Source of the DNA: Caulobacter sp. CCUG 60055
GTDB taxonomy: Bacteria; Pseudomonadota; Alphaproteobacteria; Caulobacterales; Caulobacteraceae
Length of the DNA stretch: 64,000 nt
Assembly: GCF_022750545.1 (NCBI RefSeq)
Contig: NZ_PUIC01000004.1
Location: forward strand, 62,001-126,000
Direction of reading: 5' to 3'
Under the pieces are notes generated by a model. That model had not been told where the DNA came from. It ran no database searches and was given only the letters and a program-made list of their open reading frames with translations. This document shows positions 18,470 through 25,947 of the stretch, piece after piece. Position numbers and translations under genes: made by a program. Each line of letters begins with the position of its first letter. The stretch's first letter is position 1.

Positions 18470-18533
18470 TGCGCCGAGCCGGTCTGTTGAGGGAATTATC
18501 GTGCGGGCAGCCCATACGCTGGACGCGGGCGGC

Positions 18534-19571
18534 TCACAAGCCCGAAGACGCGGCCGCCACGGTCCGCCCCCGGGCGTTGGAAGGGGTCGGCGCGTCGGGG
18601 ATGGTGGCCACCTGCGAAACCAGCGGCGCGGCCGGGTCGCGGATGAAGCCCTCGACGTCCTTCCACACCCGCTCGGCCTGCTTGTCGACCAGCAGCAGGT
18701 GCCAGCCGTCGCGGTAGTAGCCCGACCGGTCGTCGGGCTTCAGCCGGCGGGCGGCCTCGAAGGTGGCGGTCTTGGGGATGACCTCGTCGTTGTAGCCGTA
18801 GAGATAGAGGGTCGGCGCCCGCACCTTGCCGATCGAACTCCAGGCTCGCTCCATCAGGCCGACAAGGCCGTAAAGGGTGTCCGACCGCGCGCCCCAGATC
18901 AGTTGCGGGTCGCGGCTCATGCGGATCAGCTCCTCGCGGTTGTCGGTGGCCTTGACCTTGGCGGTCACCCAGCTCGGCGGCTTGATGACGCTGCTGGGCG
19001 CCAGCCGGGCGGCGAACCAGAGGGCGGTCTTGTTCGGCAGCGGCTGGCTCGACCAGCCCCAGACGGCGGGCGCCAGCAGCACCAGCCGGTCGGCGGCCGG
19101 CGGCTGGTCCGAAGCGAAGGCCTCGATGGCCACCGCCCCGCCCATGCTCTCGCCGACCACGGCGAGGATCGCCTTGGGATAGCGGGCGCGCAGCAGCGCC
19201 GTCAGGGTGCGCAGGTCCTGGGTCATCAGGGCGTCGCCGCCCCAGATGCCCCGCTGGGGCGAGCGACCGAAGCCGCGCTGGTCGAAGGCGTAGGTGGCGA
19301 CGCCGTCCTTGGCCCAGTACGGCCCCGCCAGGTGGAAGGCGCCGCCATAGTCGTTCATGCCGTGCAGGCCGACGATCACCGCCCACGGCTCGCCGGTCTC
19401 GACCTCCCAGCGGCTGAGGCCGAGCCGCGCGCCGTCGAAGCTGACGAAGGCGTCCTTCTCCAGGTGCGGGCCGACGAAGGCCGCGCCCGGCTTGTCGGGG
19501 CTCTGCACCGCGGGGGCGCAGGCGGCCAGTCCCAGGGCGGCGGCCATCAGAACGGCGAGCAGACGCGTCAT
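18534..19571 (-). CDS. alpha/beta hydrolase lipoprotein (monoacylglycerol lipase type)
   Basis: A 345-residue serine hydrolase with a lipoprotein signal (lipobox LAAC, Cys18). The triad is visible: nucleophile in VVGESMGGAV, Asp in YGYNDEVIPK, His in RDGWHLLLVDK. The segment VIVGLHGMNDYGGAF gives the oxyanion side. This is the lysophospholipase/monoacylglycerol lipase pattern, probably anchored to a membrane facing the periplasm. The start ATG overlaps the stop of the glycosylase gene (ATGA). The natural ester is unknown. Confidence 0.9.
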   Translation of the reverse strand: MTRLLAVLMAAALGLAACAPAVQSPDKPGAAFVGPHLEKDAFVSFDGARLGLSRWEVETGEPWAVIVGLHGMNDYGGAFHLAGPYWAKDGVATYAFDQRGFGRSPQRGIWGGDALMTQDLRTLTALLRARYPKAILAVVGESMGGAVAIEAFASDQPPAADRLVLLAPAVWGWSSQPLPNKTALWFAARLAPSSVIKPPSWVTAKVKATDNREELIRMSRDPQLIWGARSDTLYGLVGLMERAWSSIGKVRAPTLYLYGYNDEVIPKTATFEAARRLKPDDRSGYYRDGWHLLLVDKQAERVWKDVEGFIRDPAAPLVSQVATIPDAPTPSNARGRTVAAASSGL

Positions 19572-20155
19572 GCCGCCAGGATAGCCGCCACCTTTTGGCG
19601 AAGGTAGGGCGCGACCTCGGCCTCGAACCAGGGATTGCGCCGCAACCACGCCGTGTTGCGCCAGGACGGGTGCGGCATGGGCAGGAGGCCGTCCGGCAGG
19701 TACTCGCGCCAAGCCGCCACCGTGGCGGTCATCGACGGCTTGGCCCGCTCGCGCAGCGCCCATTTCTGGGCGTAGCCGCCGACCAGCAGCGTCAATTCGA
19801 CATCCTTCAGCTCGGCCAGCAGACGCGGCCGCCACAGCGCCGCGCAGCGCGGCGGCGGCGGATAGTCGCCGCCGCCGGGAGCGGTGCCCGGGTAGCAGAA
19901 GGCCATCGCCGCCACGCCGATGCGAGGGTCTGCGTAGAACCGCGCATAGTCGACCCCGAGCCAGTCGCGCAGGCGGTCGCCCGAAGGGTCGGTGAACGGC
20001 ATGCCGCTCTCGTGCACCCGCCGGCCGGGGGCCTGGCCGCAGATCAGCAGGCGGGTCTGCGGCGCGACCTGGACGACCGGGCGCGGCGCGTGCGGCAGCT
20101 CGCCCGCGCAGGCCCGGCAGGCGCGGATCTCCGCCAGCAGCCGCTCCAGCGCCAA
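19568..20155 (-). CDS. uracil-DNA glycosylase superfamily protein
   Basis: A 195-residue member of the uracil-DNA glycosylase fold. Motif 1 is ICGQAPGRRVHESGMPF and motif 2 is PMPHPSWRN. An N-terminal CRAC cysteine pair is present, but the four-cysteine iron-sulphur pattern of family 4/5 enzymes is not, so activity is uncertain. I chose TTG 20155. A CTG at 20164 that overlaps the GST stop is an alternative. It sits between two same-strand genes with four-base coupling to the lipase-like gene. Confidence 0.82.
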   Translation of the reverse strand: MALERLLAEIRACRACAGELPHAPRPVVQVAPQTRLLICGQAPGRRVHESGMPFTDPSGDRLRDWLGVDYARFYADPRIGVAAMAFCYPGTAPGGGDYPPPPRCAALWRPRLLAELKDVELTLLVGGYAQKWALRERAKPSMTATVAAWREYLPDGLLPMPHPSWRNTAWLRRNPWFEAEVAPYLRQKVAAILAA

Positions 20156-20160
20156 GGCCG

Positions 20161-20790
20161 TCAGGCGGCCATCATCGCCCGCTCCCTGACCAGCAGGGGC
20201 GCGAAGGACGGACGGGCCAGGATCGAGTCGGTCCAGGCCTTGGTCCTGGGCCAGCGCGACAGGTCGAACTTGAGATATTCGAGGTTGGCGAACGGGCTGG
20301 CGACGGACAGGTCGGCCAGGGTCAGCCGATCGCCGACCAGGAAGCCGCCGGCCTCGGGAACGATGGTCTCCAGATAGTCGAGCACGCGGGGCGTGTCCTC
20401 GGCCTCGCACTTGGCGGCGGCGGCTTCGTCGCCCGGCAGCCCCATGAAGCGCGGCTTGACGATGCGGTTGAGGAACATCGGCGTGGCGGCGGCGACCAGG
20501 ATGGTGTCGGCGAACTCCTCGTACCACACCACCCGGGCCCGGTCCTTGGCCTCGGCCGGGATCATCGCCGGCTCGGGCTTGATCGCCTCGAAATAGGCGA
20601 TGATGGCGCTGGAGTCGCAGATGCTGAAATCGCCGTCGACCATGGCCGGGATCTTGCGGAACGGGCTGGCCGCCAGGAAGGCCGGCTCGGGCTCGCGGCT
20701 GGCGCGGCTCTCGACCTCGATGCCCTTTTCGGCGGCCACGGCCAGGGTCTTGCGCACATAGGGCGACAGGGAAGAACCATAGACGATCAT
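20161..20790 (-). CDS. glutathione S-transferase family protein
   Basis: A 209-residue GST with an N-terminal thioredoxin-like domain (MIVYGSSLSPYVRKTL; the cis-Pro segment is RKIPAMVDG and the glutathione contact is CDSSAIIAYFE) and a C-terminal helical domain (FLVGDRLTLADLSVASP). The likely first-domain catalytic residue is Ser in SLSPYV. GSTs conjugate glutathione to electrophiles. It heads the leftward run GST - glycosylase - lipase. Confidence 0.9.
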   Translation of the reverse strand: MIVYGSSLSPYVRKTLAVAAEKGIEVESRASREPEPAFLAASPFRKIPAMVDGDFSICDSSAIIAYFEAIKPEPAMIPAEAKDRARVVWYEEFADTILVAAATPMFLNRIVKPRFMGLPGDEAAAAKCEAEDTPRVLDYLETIVPEAGGFLVGDRLTLADLSVASPFANLEYLKFDLSRWPRTKAWTDSILARPSFAPLLVRERAMMAA

Positions 20791-20814
20791 CGGCGTATCC
20801 TCCTTTGGTCGGTG

Positions 20815-21075
20815 TCAGTCCTGTCCGGCGAGGGGCAGGCGCAGGCGATAAACCCCCTTGATCGGGGCGGTCGGGTCGACGGGCTTGTTGTGGCGCAGCA
20901 CGTCCAGCTTGCCGATGCGGGCCAGGCCCACGGCGGTGGCCTTCACCTGCGGCAGCAGCCGCCGCCAGCCCTCGGGGTCGAGCGACTTGGCGACGTTGGA
21001 CGGGTCGATGCTCTTGCCGGCGGGAATCTCGGCCAGCATGGCGAAAATGGCGTCTTCGATCGGGGAGCTCATCAT
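20815..21075 (-). CDS. DUF3253 family protein
   Basis: An 86-residue protein matching DUF3253, a small winged-helix-like family (IEDAIFAMLAEIPAGKSIDPSNVAK then GWRRLLPQVKATAVGLARIGKLDVLRHNKPVDP). The function is unknown. ATG 21075 overlaps the stop of the acyl-CoA dehydrogenase gene (ATGA); an ATG at 21072 is equally possible. Coupling suggests joint expression with that enzyme, with no evidence of joint function. Confidence 0.82.
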   Translation of the reverse strand: MMSSPIEDAIFAMLAEIPAGKSIDPSNVAKSLDPEGWRRLLPQVKATAVGLARIGKLDVLRHNKPVDPTAPIKGVYRLRLPLAGQD

Positions 21076-22220
21076 CCGCCCCGCTTAAGGGTTTCCCGCG
21101 CGATGATCACCTGCTGAATCTGGCTGGTGCCCTCGTAGATGCGGAAAATCCGCACGTCGCGGTACAGCCGCTCGACGCCGTAGTCGGCGACGTAGCCGGC
21201 GCCGCCGAAGATCTGCACCGCCCGGTCGGCGACGCGGCCGACCATCTCGGAGGCGTAGTACTTGGTCGCGGCGGCCTCCAGGGTGACGGTCTCGCCGGCG
21301 TCGCGCTTGCGGGCGGTCTCCAGCATCAGGGCGCGGGCGGCCAGGGCCTCGGTCTTGCTGTCGGCGATCATGCCCTGGATCAGCTGAAACTCGGCGATCG
21401 GCTTGCCGAACTGCTTGCGCTCGTTGGCGTAGGCCACGCAGTCGGCGATCAGGCGCTCGGCGACGCCGACGCAGACCGACGAGATGTGCAGGCGGCCGCG
21501 ATCCAGCACCTGCATCGCCACCTTGAAGCCCTCGCCCTCGCCGCCCAGGCGGTTCTCGACCGGCACGCGGACGTTCTCGAAAATGACGTCGTGGATGTGG
21601 GCGCCCTGCTGGCCCATCTTCTTTTCCGACTTGCCCACCGTCAGCCCCGGCAGGTCGCGCGGCACCAGGAAGGCCGAGACGCCGGAGCCGCCCTTCACAT
21701 CGGGATTGGTGCGGGCCATCACCGTGAACAGGTGCGCCTTGCCGGCGTTGGTGATGAAGCGCTTGGAACCGTTCAGCACATAGGCGTCGCCGTCGAGGAC
21801 GGCGCGGGTCTGCACCGCCGCGCTGTCGGAGCCGGCCTCCGGCTCGGTCAGGGCGAAGGAGGTGATGATCTCGCCGGAGGCGACGCCGGGCAGCCACCTG
21901 GCCTTCTGCTCGTCCGTGCCGAACATCACCAGGCCCTGGCTGCCGATGCCGACATTGGTGCCGATCACCGAGCGGAAGGCCGGCGAGGTGCAGCCGAGCT
22001 CGACGCCGACCAGGCACTCCTCCTCCATGGAAAGGCCGAGGCCGCCGAATTCTTCCGGGATCGACAGGCCGAACAGGCCGAGGTCGCGCATCTCGGCGAC
22101 GATCTCGTCGGGCACCAGATTGTCGTCGGCCGTCTGGGCCTCCATCGGGCGCAGCCGTTCGGCCACGAACCGGCGGATGGTCTCGATCAACTGGTTGCGG
22201 GTTTCGAGATCGAGCGCCAT
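21072..22220 (-). CDS. acyl-CoA dehydrogenase
   Basis: FAD-dependent acyl-CoA dehydrogenase of 382 residues, introducing the alpha-beta double bond in fatty acyl-CoA oxidation. The flavin-binding FALTEPEAGSDSAAVQTRA and the C-terminal IFRIYEGTSQIQQVIIAR, which holds the usual catalytic Glu in YEGT, are intact. The pattern suits medium or short chain or branched-chain acids; the substrate is not fixed. It is co-transcribed with DUF3253 and divergent from a thioesterase gene, which together suggest acyl-CoA turnover. Confidence 0.95.
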   Translation of the reverse strand: MALDLETRNQLIETIRRFVAERLRPMEAQTADDNLVPDEIVAEMRDLGLFGLSIPEEFGGLGLSMEEECLVGVELGCTSPAFRSVIGTNVGIGSQGLVMFGTDEQKARWLPGVASGEIITSFALTEPEAGSDSAAVQTRAVLDGDAYVLNGSKRFITNAGKAHLFTVMARTNPDVKGGSGVSAFLVPRDLPGLTVGKSEKKMGQQGAHIHDVIFENVRVPVENRLGGEGEGFKVAMQVLDRGRLHISSVCVGVAERLIADCVAYANERKQFGKPIAEFQLIQGMIADSKTEALAARALMLETARKRDAGETVTLEAAATKYYASEMVGRVADRAVQIFGGAGYVADYGVERLYRDVRIFRIYEGTSQIQQVIIARETLKRGG

Positions 22221-22288
22221 GACGTTTCCCTGAACAGTGTTTATGTGTGCGCCGCGACCTTAGGGCGTCGGATTGAGGGGAGCAACGA

Positions 22289-22741
22289 ATGGACGGCGGC
22301 AACGAAGTCGAGGGCGGCCCGCGTCTTTGCCAGGAGGGCGAATTCGCCGGCTGGCGCACCTGGGACGGGGTCGACCCGTTCGAGGATCAGTCGGGCCCGT
22401 TCTATTTCCGCGAGGACGAGGCCGGCCGCGTCACCGCCGCCTTCCGCGCCGAGAAGAAGCACATGAACGGCGGCGGCTTCATGCACGGCGGCTGCATGAT
22501 GACCTTCGCCGACTACTGCCTGTTCGCCATCGCCAACAAGGAGCTGAAGGACAGCCGCGCCGTCACCGTGTCGCTGAACGGCGAGTTCGTCGGCCCCGCC
22601 GCCGTCGGCGATCTGGTCGAGGCGACCGGCGAGGTGGTCAAGGCCGGCGGCTCGCTGCTGTTCGTCCGGGGCCTGATCTCGACCGGCGGACGGCCGATGC
22701 TGAACTTCTCCGGCGTGGTGAAGAAAATCCGCCCGCGCTAG
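22289..22741 (+). CDS. PaaI-like hotdog thioesterase
   Basis: A 150-residue hotdog-fold protein. The helix and catalytic region are FMHGGCMMTFADYCLFAIAN, with the usual HGG turn, and the strand SVSL-type segment follows (AVTVSLNGEFVGPA). PaaI/YbgC relatives hydrolyse acyl-CoA esters. Its start is 68 bases from the divergent acyl-CoA dehydrogenase gene, so the shared region 22221-22288 may regulate both. Confidence 0.88.
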   Translation: MDGGNEVEGGPRLCQEGEFAGWRTWDGVDPFEDQSGPFYFREDEAGRVTAAFRAEKKHMNGGGFMHGGCMMTFADYCLFAIANKELKDSRAVTVSLNGEFVGPAAVGDLVEATGEVVKAGGSLLFVRGLISTGGRPMLNFSGVVKKIRPR

Positions 22742-22805
22742 GGCCCGCCCCCAGCCGCGCGATGCAGCTCGCCGCCATGATCGCCGCGGCCGCCGGGCCG
22801 CCCCG

Positions 22806-23423
22806 TCACACCCCGGCCTTGGCCGCGGGCCGGTCCATCATCTCGCCGTACCAGCGCCCGACATGGACCATCTCCTCAGGCGGCCGGAACCTGACCATGC
22901 GGGCGAAGTCGATGGCCGTGGCCGCCAGGATGTCGGCGATGGTGATCCGCTCGGCGCCGATGAACGGGCTGTCGGCCAGGCGGCGGTCGAACAGCTTGAG
23001 CGCGCTGACGGCGGTCTTGAGGTTGCTCTCGGCGATCACCGGCTGCTGGGTCTCGATCGCCGCCAGGGCCGGATGGCTGTGGCGCACGGCCAGCATCAGC
23101 GGCGTGGCCAGCATCATCTCCACGCGCCGGGTCCACATCTCGATCTCGGCGGCCTCGCGCGGGTCGCGGCCGAACAGGTTCGGCTCGGGGTGCAGGTGTT
23201 CGAGATAGCGGCAGATGGCCAGGGATTCGGTGATGGCCGAGCCGTCGTCGAACTCCAGCGCCGGCACCTGCGGCGTTCCGGCCCGGGCGCGGTATTCCGG
23301 CGTGCGATGCTCGCCCTTGAAGATGTCCACGTCGACGACCTCGATGTCGTCGATCGCCTTCTCGGCCATCACCCAGCGCACGCGGCGCGGATTGGGCGCG
23401 CGGCGGCTGTCGTAGAGCTTCAT
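22806..23423 (-). CDS. glutathione S-transferase family protein
   Basis: A 205-residue GST, N-terminal thioredoxin-like domain (MKLYDSRRAPNPRRVRWVM, then TPQVPALEFDDGSAITESLAICRYLE) and C-terminal helical domain (FIGAERITIADILAATA). It differs from the other two GSTs in the window, which speaks for separate subclasses rather than recent duplication. The electrophile is unknown. It is convergent with the thioesterase gene. Confidence 0.9.
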   Translation of the reverse strand: MKLYDSRRAPNPRRVRWVMAEKAIDDIEVVDVDIFKGEHRTPEYRARAGTPQVPALEFDDGSAITESLAICRYLEHLHPEPNLFGRDPREAAEIEMWTRRVEMMLATPLMLAVRHSHPALAAIETQQPVIAESNLKTAVSALKLFDRRLADSPFIGAERITIADILAATAIDFARMVRFRPPEEMVHVGRWYGEMMDRPAAKAGV

Positions 23424-23521
23424 CGCCGTTCCTCCCGATCACTTGGCGGATCGTCGGGCGGAAGGTTAGGCGGCCGGTCGGGCGGACGCCACCGTGACCT
23501 CGCGTCAGGCGGCGCGATTTC

Positions 23522-24799
23522 CTACTTGGCGAACAGGGCGGCCGGCATGGCCCCGACCAGCGAGGCGGTCATGCAGGTGGCCAGGAAGCCGGCGATCATC
23601 GCCTTCCACACCAGGCCCAGCACCTCGGTCCGCCGCTGCGGCACTAGGACGCTGTAGCCGGCGACGTTCATGCCGACCGAGGCGACGTTGGCGAAGCCGC
23701 ACAGGGCGTAGGTCATCAGCATGCGGCTGCGCTCGGACAGCTCGCCAGCCGGCAGCTTGCTGAGGTCGATGAAGGCCGAGAACTCGGTCAGCACCAGCTT
23801 GATGCCGAGGAGCGATCCCGCCGTGCGGGCCTCCGCCCACGGCACGCCGATGGCCCAGGCCAGCGGCGAGAACAAGAGGCCCAGGCCGCGTTCGATGCTC
23901 AGCGGCTGGCCGCCGACGGCGGGCAGCATCTTGAGGATCAGGTCGGCCATGGCCGCCAGGGCCACGAACACGATCAGCGCCGCCCCGACGTTCAGGGCGA
24001 TGGTCAGGCCGTCGGAGGTGCCCTTGATCACCGCGTCGACCGAGCTGTCGTAGGATTTCTCGGCGCCCAGGTCGAGGTCGCCGCCGGTCTCGGCCGCGTC
24101 GGGCGGCACGATCACCCGCGCCAGCAGCACGCCGGCCGGCGCCGAGATGATCGAGGCGGTCAGCACGTGCGCGGCGGCGTTGGGCAGGACGTCCTTGAGG
24201 ATGGTCGCATAGGCCACCATGGTCGAGCCGGACACGCAGGCCATGCCCACCGAGACCAGCATGAACAGCTCCGAGCGGGTCAGCTTGTCCAGATAGGCGC
24301 GGATGAAGATCGGCCCCTCGACCTGGCCCATGAAGATGGTGGCGGCGGTGGCCAGGGCCGGCGGGCCGCGCAAGCCCAGCGTCTTCTGGAACACGAAGCC
24401 GAAGGCCTTGGTCGCCCATTTGAGGACGCGCCAGTGCCAAAGCAGCGCCGACAGGGCGCAGACCACCAGGATCACCGGCAGCACCCGGAAGGCGAAGATG
24501 AACAGGGCCCCGGACTGGGTCAGCGGATAGGGCTGGGCCCCGCCCGCGAGGAAGCCGAACACGAACTGGGTGCCCGCCTGGGTCGACAGGCCCAGGCCCT
24601 CGACCGCGCCGTTGACGCCCTTCAGCATGTTCTGCGCCGCCGGCACGCCGAACAGCAGCACCACCAGGCCGATCTGGACGGCGATGGCGCCGATGGCCAG
24701 CTTCCAGGGAAAGCGCGTCCGTCCTTCGGACAGCAGCCAACAGACGAGAAGGGTTAGCGCAAGCCCAACCAGGCTCTGCGCGTTCTGCGCGCCGAACAT
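23522..24799 (-). CDS. nupC: NupC-type concentrative nucleoside transporter
   Basis: Inner-membrane nucleoside:cation symporter (CNT family), 425 residues, about ten hydrophobic segments. Conserved features are GVPAAQNMLKGVNGA near helix 2, the gate segment FVFGFLAGG, IFMGQVEGPIFIRAYLDKLTRSELF, and the substrate-site GCANVASVG-like segment YALCGFANVASVGMNVAG. It imports pyrimidine and/or purine nucleosides using the proton or sodium gradient. It stands alone between GST and EF-hand genes. Confidence 0.93.
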   Translation of the reverse strand: MFGAQNAQSLVGLALTLLVCWLLSEGRTRFPWKLAIGAIAVQIGLVVLLFGVPAAQNMLKGVNGAVEGLGLSTQAGTQFVFGFLAGGAQPYPLTQSGALFIFAFRVLPVILVVCALSALLWHWRVLKWATKAFGFVFQKTLGLRGPPALATAATIFMGQVEGPIFIRAYLDKLTRSELFMLVSVGMACVSGSTMVAYATILKDVLPNAAAHVLTASIISAPAGVLLARVIVPPDAAETGGDLDLGAEKSYDSSVDAVIKGTSDGLTIALNVGAALIVFVALAAMADLILKMLPAVGGQPLSIERGLGLLFSPLAWAIGVPWAEARTAGSLLGIKLVLTEFSAFIDLSKLPAGELSERSRMLMTYALCGFANVASVGMNVAGYSVLVPQRRTEVLGLVWKAMIAGFLATCMTASLVGAMPAALFAK

Positions 24800-24962
24800 C
24801 TATCCAAAGACCCCACGAGGCGGCCCCCCGGCCGCAAAGAGGCACTTTGACTATGAACAGGGGATCGGACGCAAGTGCGGCGCGTCGTCCGGGCGCGGGA
24901 GAGGGCCTCGGCGCCCCAGGGAGGATCTTCCCGAACCGTCGCCCAGGATCGGCGGCGGAGAC

Positions 24963-24987
24963 GGGCCGGAGTTTCGTCGTCCGGCCC
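24963..24987 (-). terminator. candidate hairpin downstream of the EF-hand gene
   Basis: A perfect 8-bp stem, GGGCCGGA (24963-24970) with TCCGGCCC (24980-24987), lies just after the EF-hand gene stop in its reading direction. No run of T follows, so this is a GC-rich hairpin that may end transcription only with Rho or slow polymerase. Confidence 0.35.
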
Positions 24988-24996
24988 GCCGACGCG

Positions 24997-25779
24997 TCAC
25001 GCCGCCTGGTTGACCGCGACGCCCGTCGCGGCCGCGCCCTGAAGCTGGGTCAGCAGCTTGGTCATCAGGTCGCTGGTGGTCGGATCCGTGAGGCCGGTCC
25101 CCGCATTTTGCTGGGCGCTCTGCAACACCTTGGCCAGTTCGTCGGCGCTGACCTTGCCGTCCCCGTTCAGGTCGGCGGGATCGGAGACGGACGCCTGTCC
25201 GGCCCCGCCCGAGCCGCCATGGTGGTGGTGGTGGTGATGGCCGTGGGCCGACCGCATGGCCGACTTGAACTCGTCGAGCGACAGCGAGCCGTCGCCGTTC
25301 TTGTCCGCCGCCGCCAGCATGGTGTTGGCGACCGCCGCAGCCTTGGTCGGGTCGGCGGTGGGCGACCCCTGCGGGCTGTTCTTCTCGATCGCCGCCGTCA
25401 GTTCGTCGGCGGTCAGCTTGCCGTCCCCGTCGGTGTCGGCCGACTGGAACATCTGGGCCAGGCGCGTGCCGTGCGCCGGCGTCCCGCCCGACTGGACGCC
25501 GCCTTGCGACTGGTCCTGCAGCGACAACAGGGCCGACAATGTGTCGCTGGCGAAACTCTGGGCCAGGGACAGCGCGGCCATGGCCATGCCGCCGGACGGG
25601 TCGGTTCCCGGCGAAGCCCCCGCCGACGCGGAGGAATTGCCGCCGCCCTGCAGATTTTGCCCGATGGATTCGAATTCGGCGACGGACAGTTGCCCGTCGC
25701 CGTTCGTGTCCGCTTGAGTAAACATCCTCTGCTGCAACTGTTGCAGCCAGGATGAATTGGATAGGCTGGCTATCGTCAT
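24997..25779 (-). CDS. EF-hand calcium-binding protein with a His cluster
   Basis: A 260-residue protein with four EF-hand loops of the D-x-D-G-D-G type at about residues 24-35, 115-126, 159-170 and 203-214, arranged as separated pairs with Ser/Gly/Gln-rich spacers. A run of seven His lies at 181-187 between loops 3 and 4. No signal peptide or membrane segment is visible. I chose ATG 25779 because GGAGG lies six bases upstream; an earlier in-frame start lacks a site. It likely binds Ca2+ and perhaps Ni or Zn through the His run. Role unknown. Confidence 0.87.
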   Translation of the reverse strand: MTIASLSNSSWLQQLQQRMFTQADTNGDGQLSVAEFESIGQNLQGGGNSSASAGASPGTDPSGGMAMAALSLAQSFASDTLSALLSLQDQSQGGVQSGGTPAHGTRLAQMFQSADTDGDGKLTADELTAAIEKNSPQGSPTADPTKAAAVANTMLAAADKNGDGSLSLDEFKSAMRSAHGHHHHHHHGGSGGAGQASVSDPADLNGDGKVSADELAKVLQSAQQNAGTGLTDPTTSDLMTKLLTQLQGAAATGVAVNQAA

Positions 25780-25947
25780 TGCATCCTCCAAGATCAAGGC
25801 TCCGCCCGATCCGGACGAGAACCTGGACCGGCGAAGGCCGGCCCGGAGAAGGCGACGCGAAATCCATTCCCTATTTCAAAGTGTGACCAGCATTTCTTTC
25901 TGGAAACATTTCGACCGGCGACGCCCGAGCGCCGCCGGTCGAAGCCG

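Noticed and set aside
25200-25260. A possible short tandem repeat (GGTGGT) in the EF-hand gene
   Set aside because: It is the codon run for polyhistidine in the frame of the gene, not a DNA repeat element.
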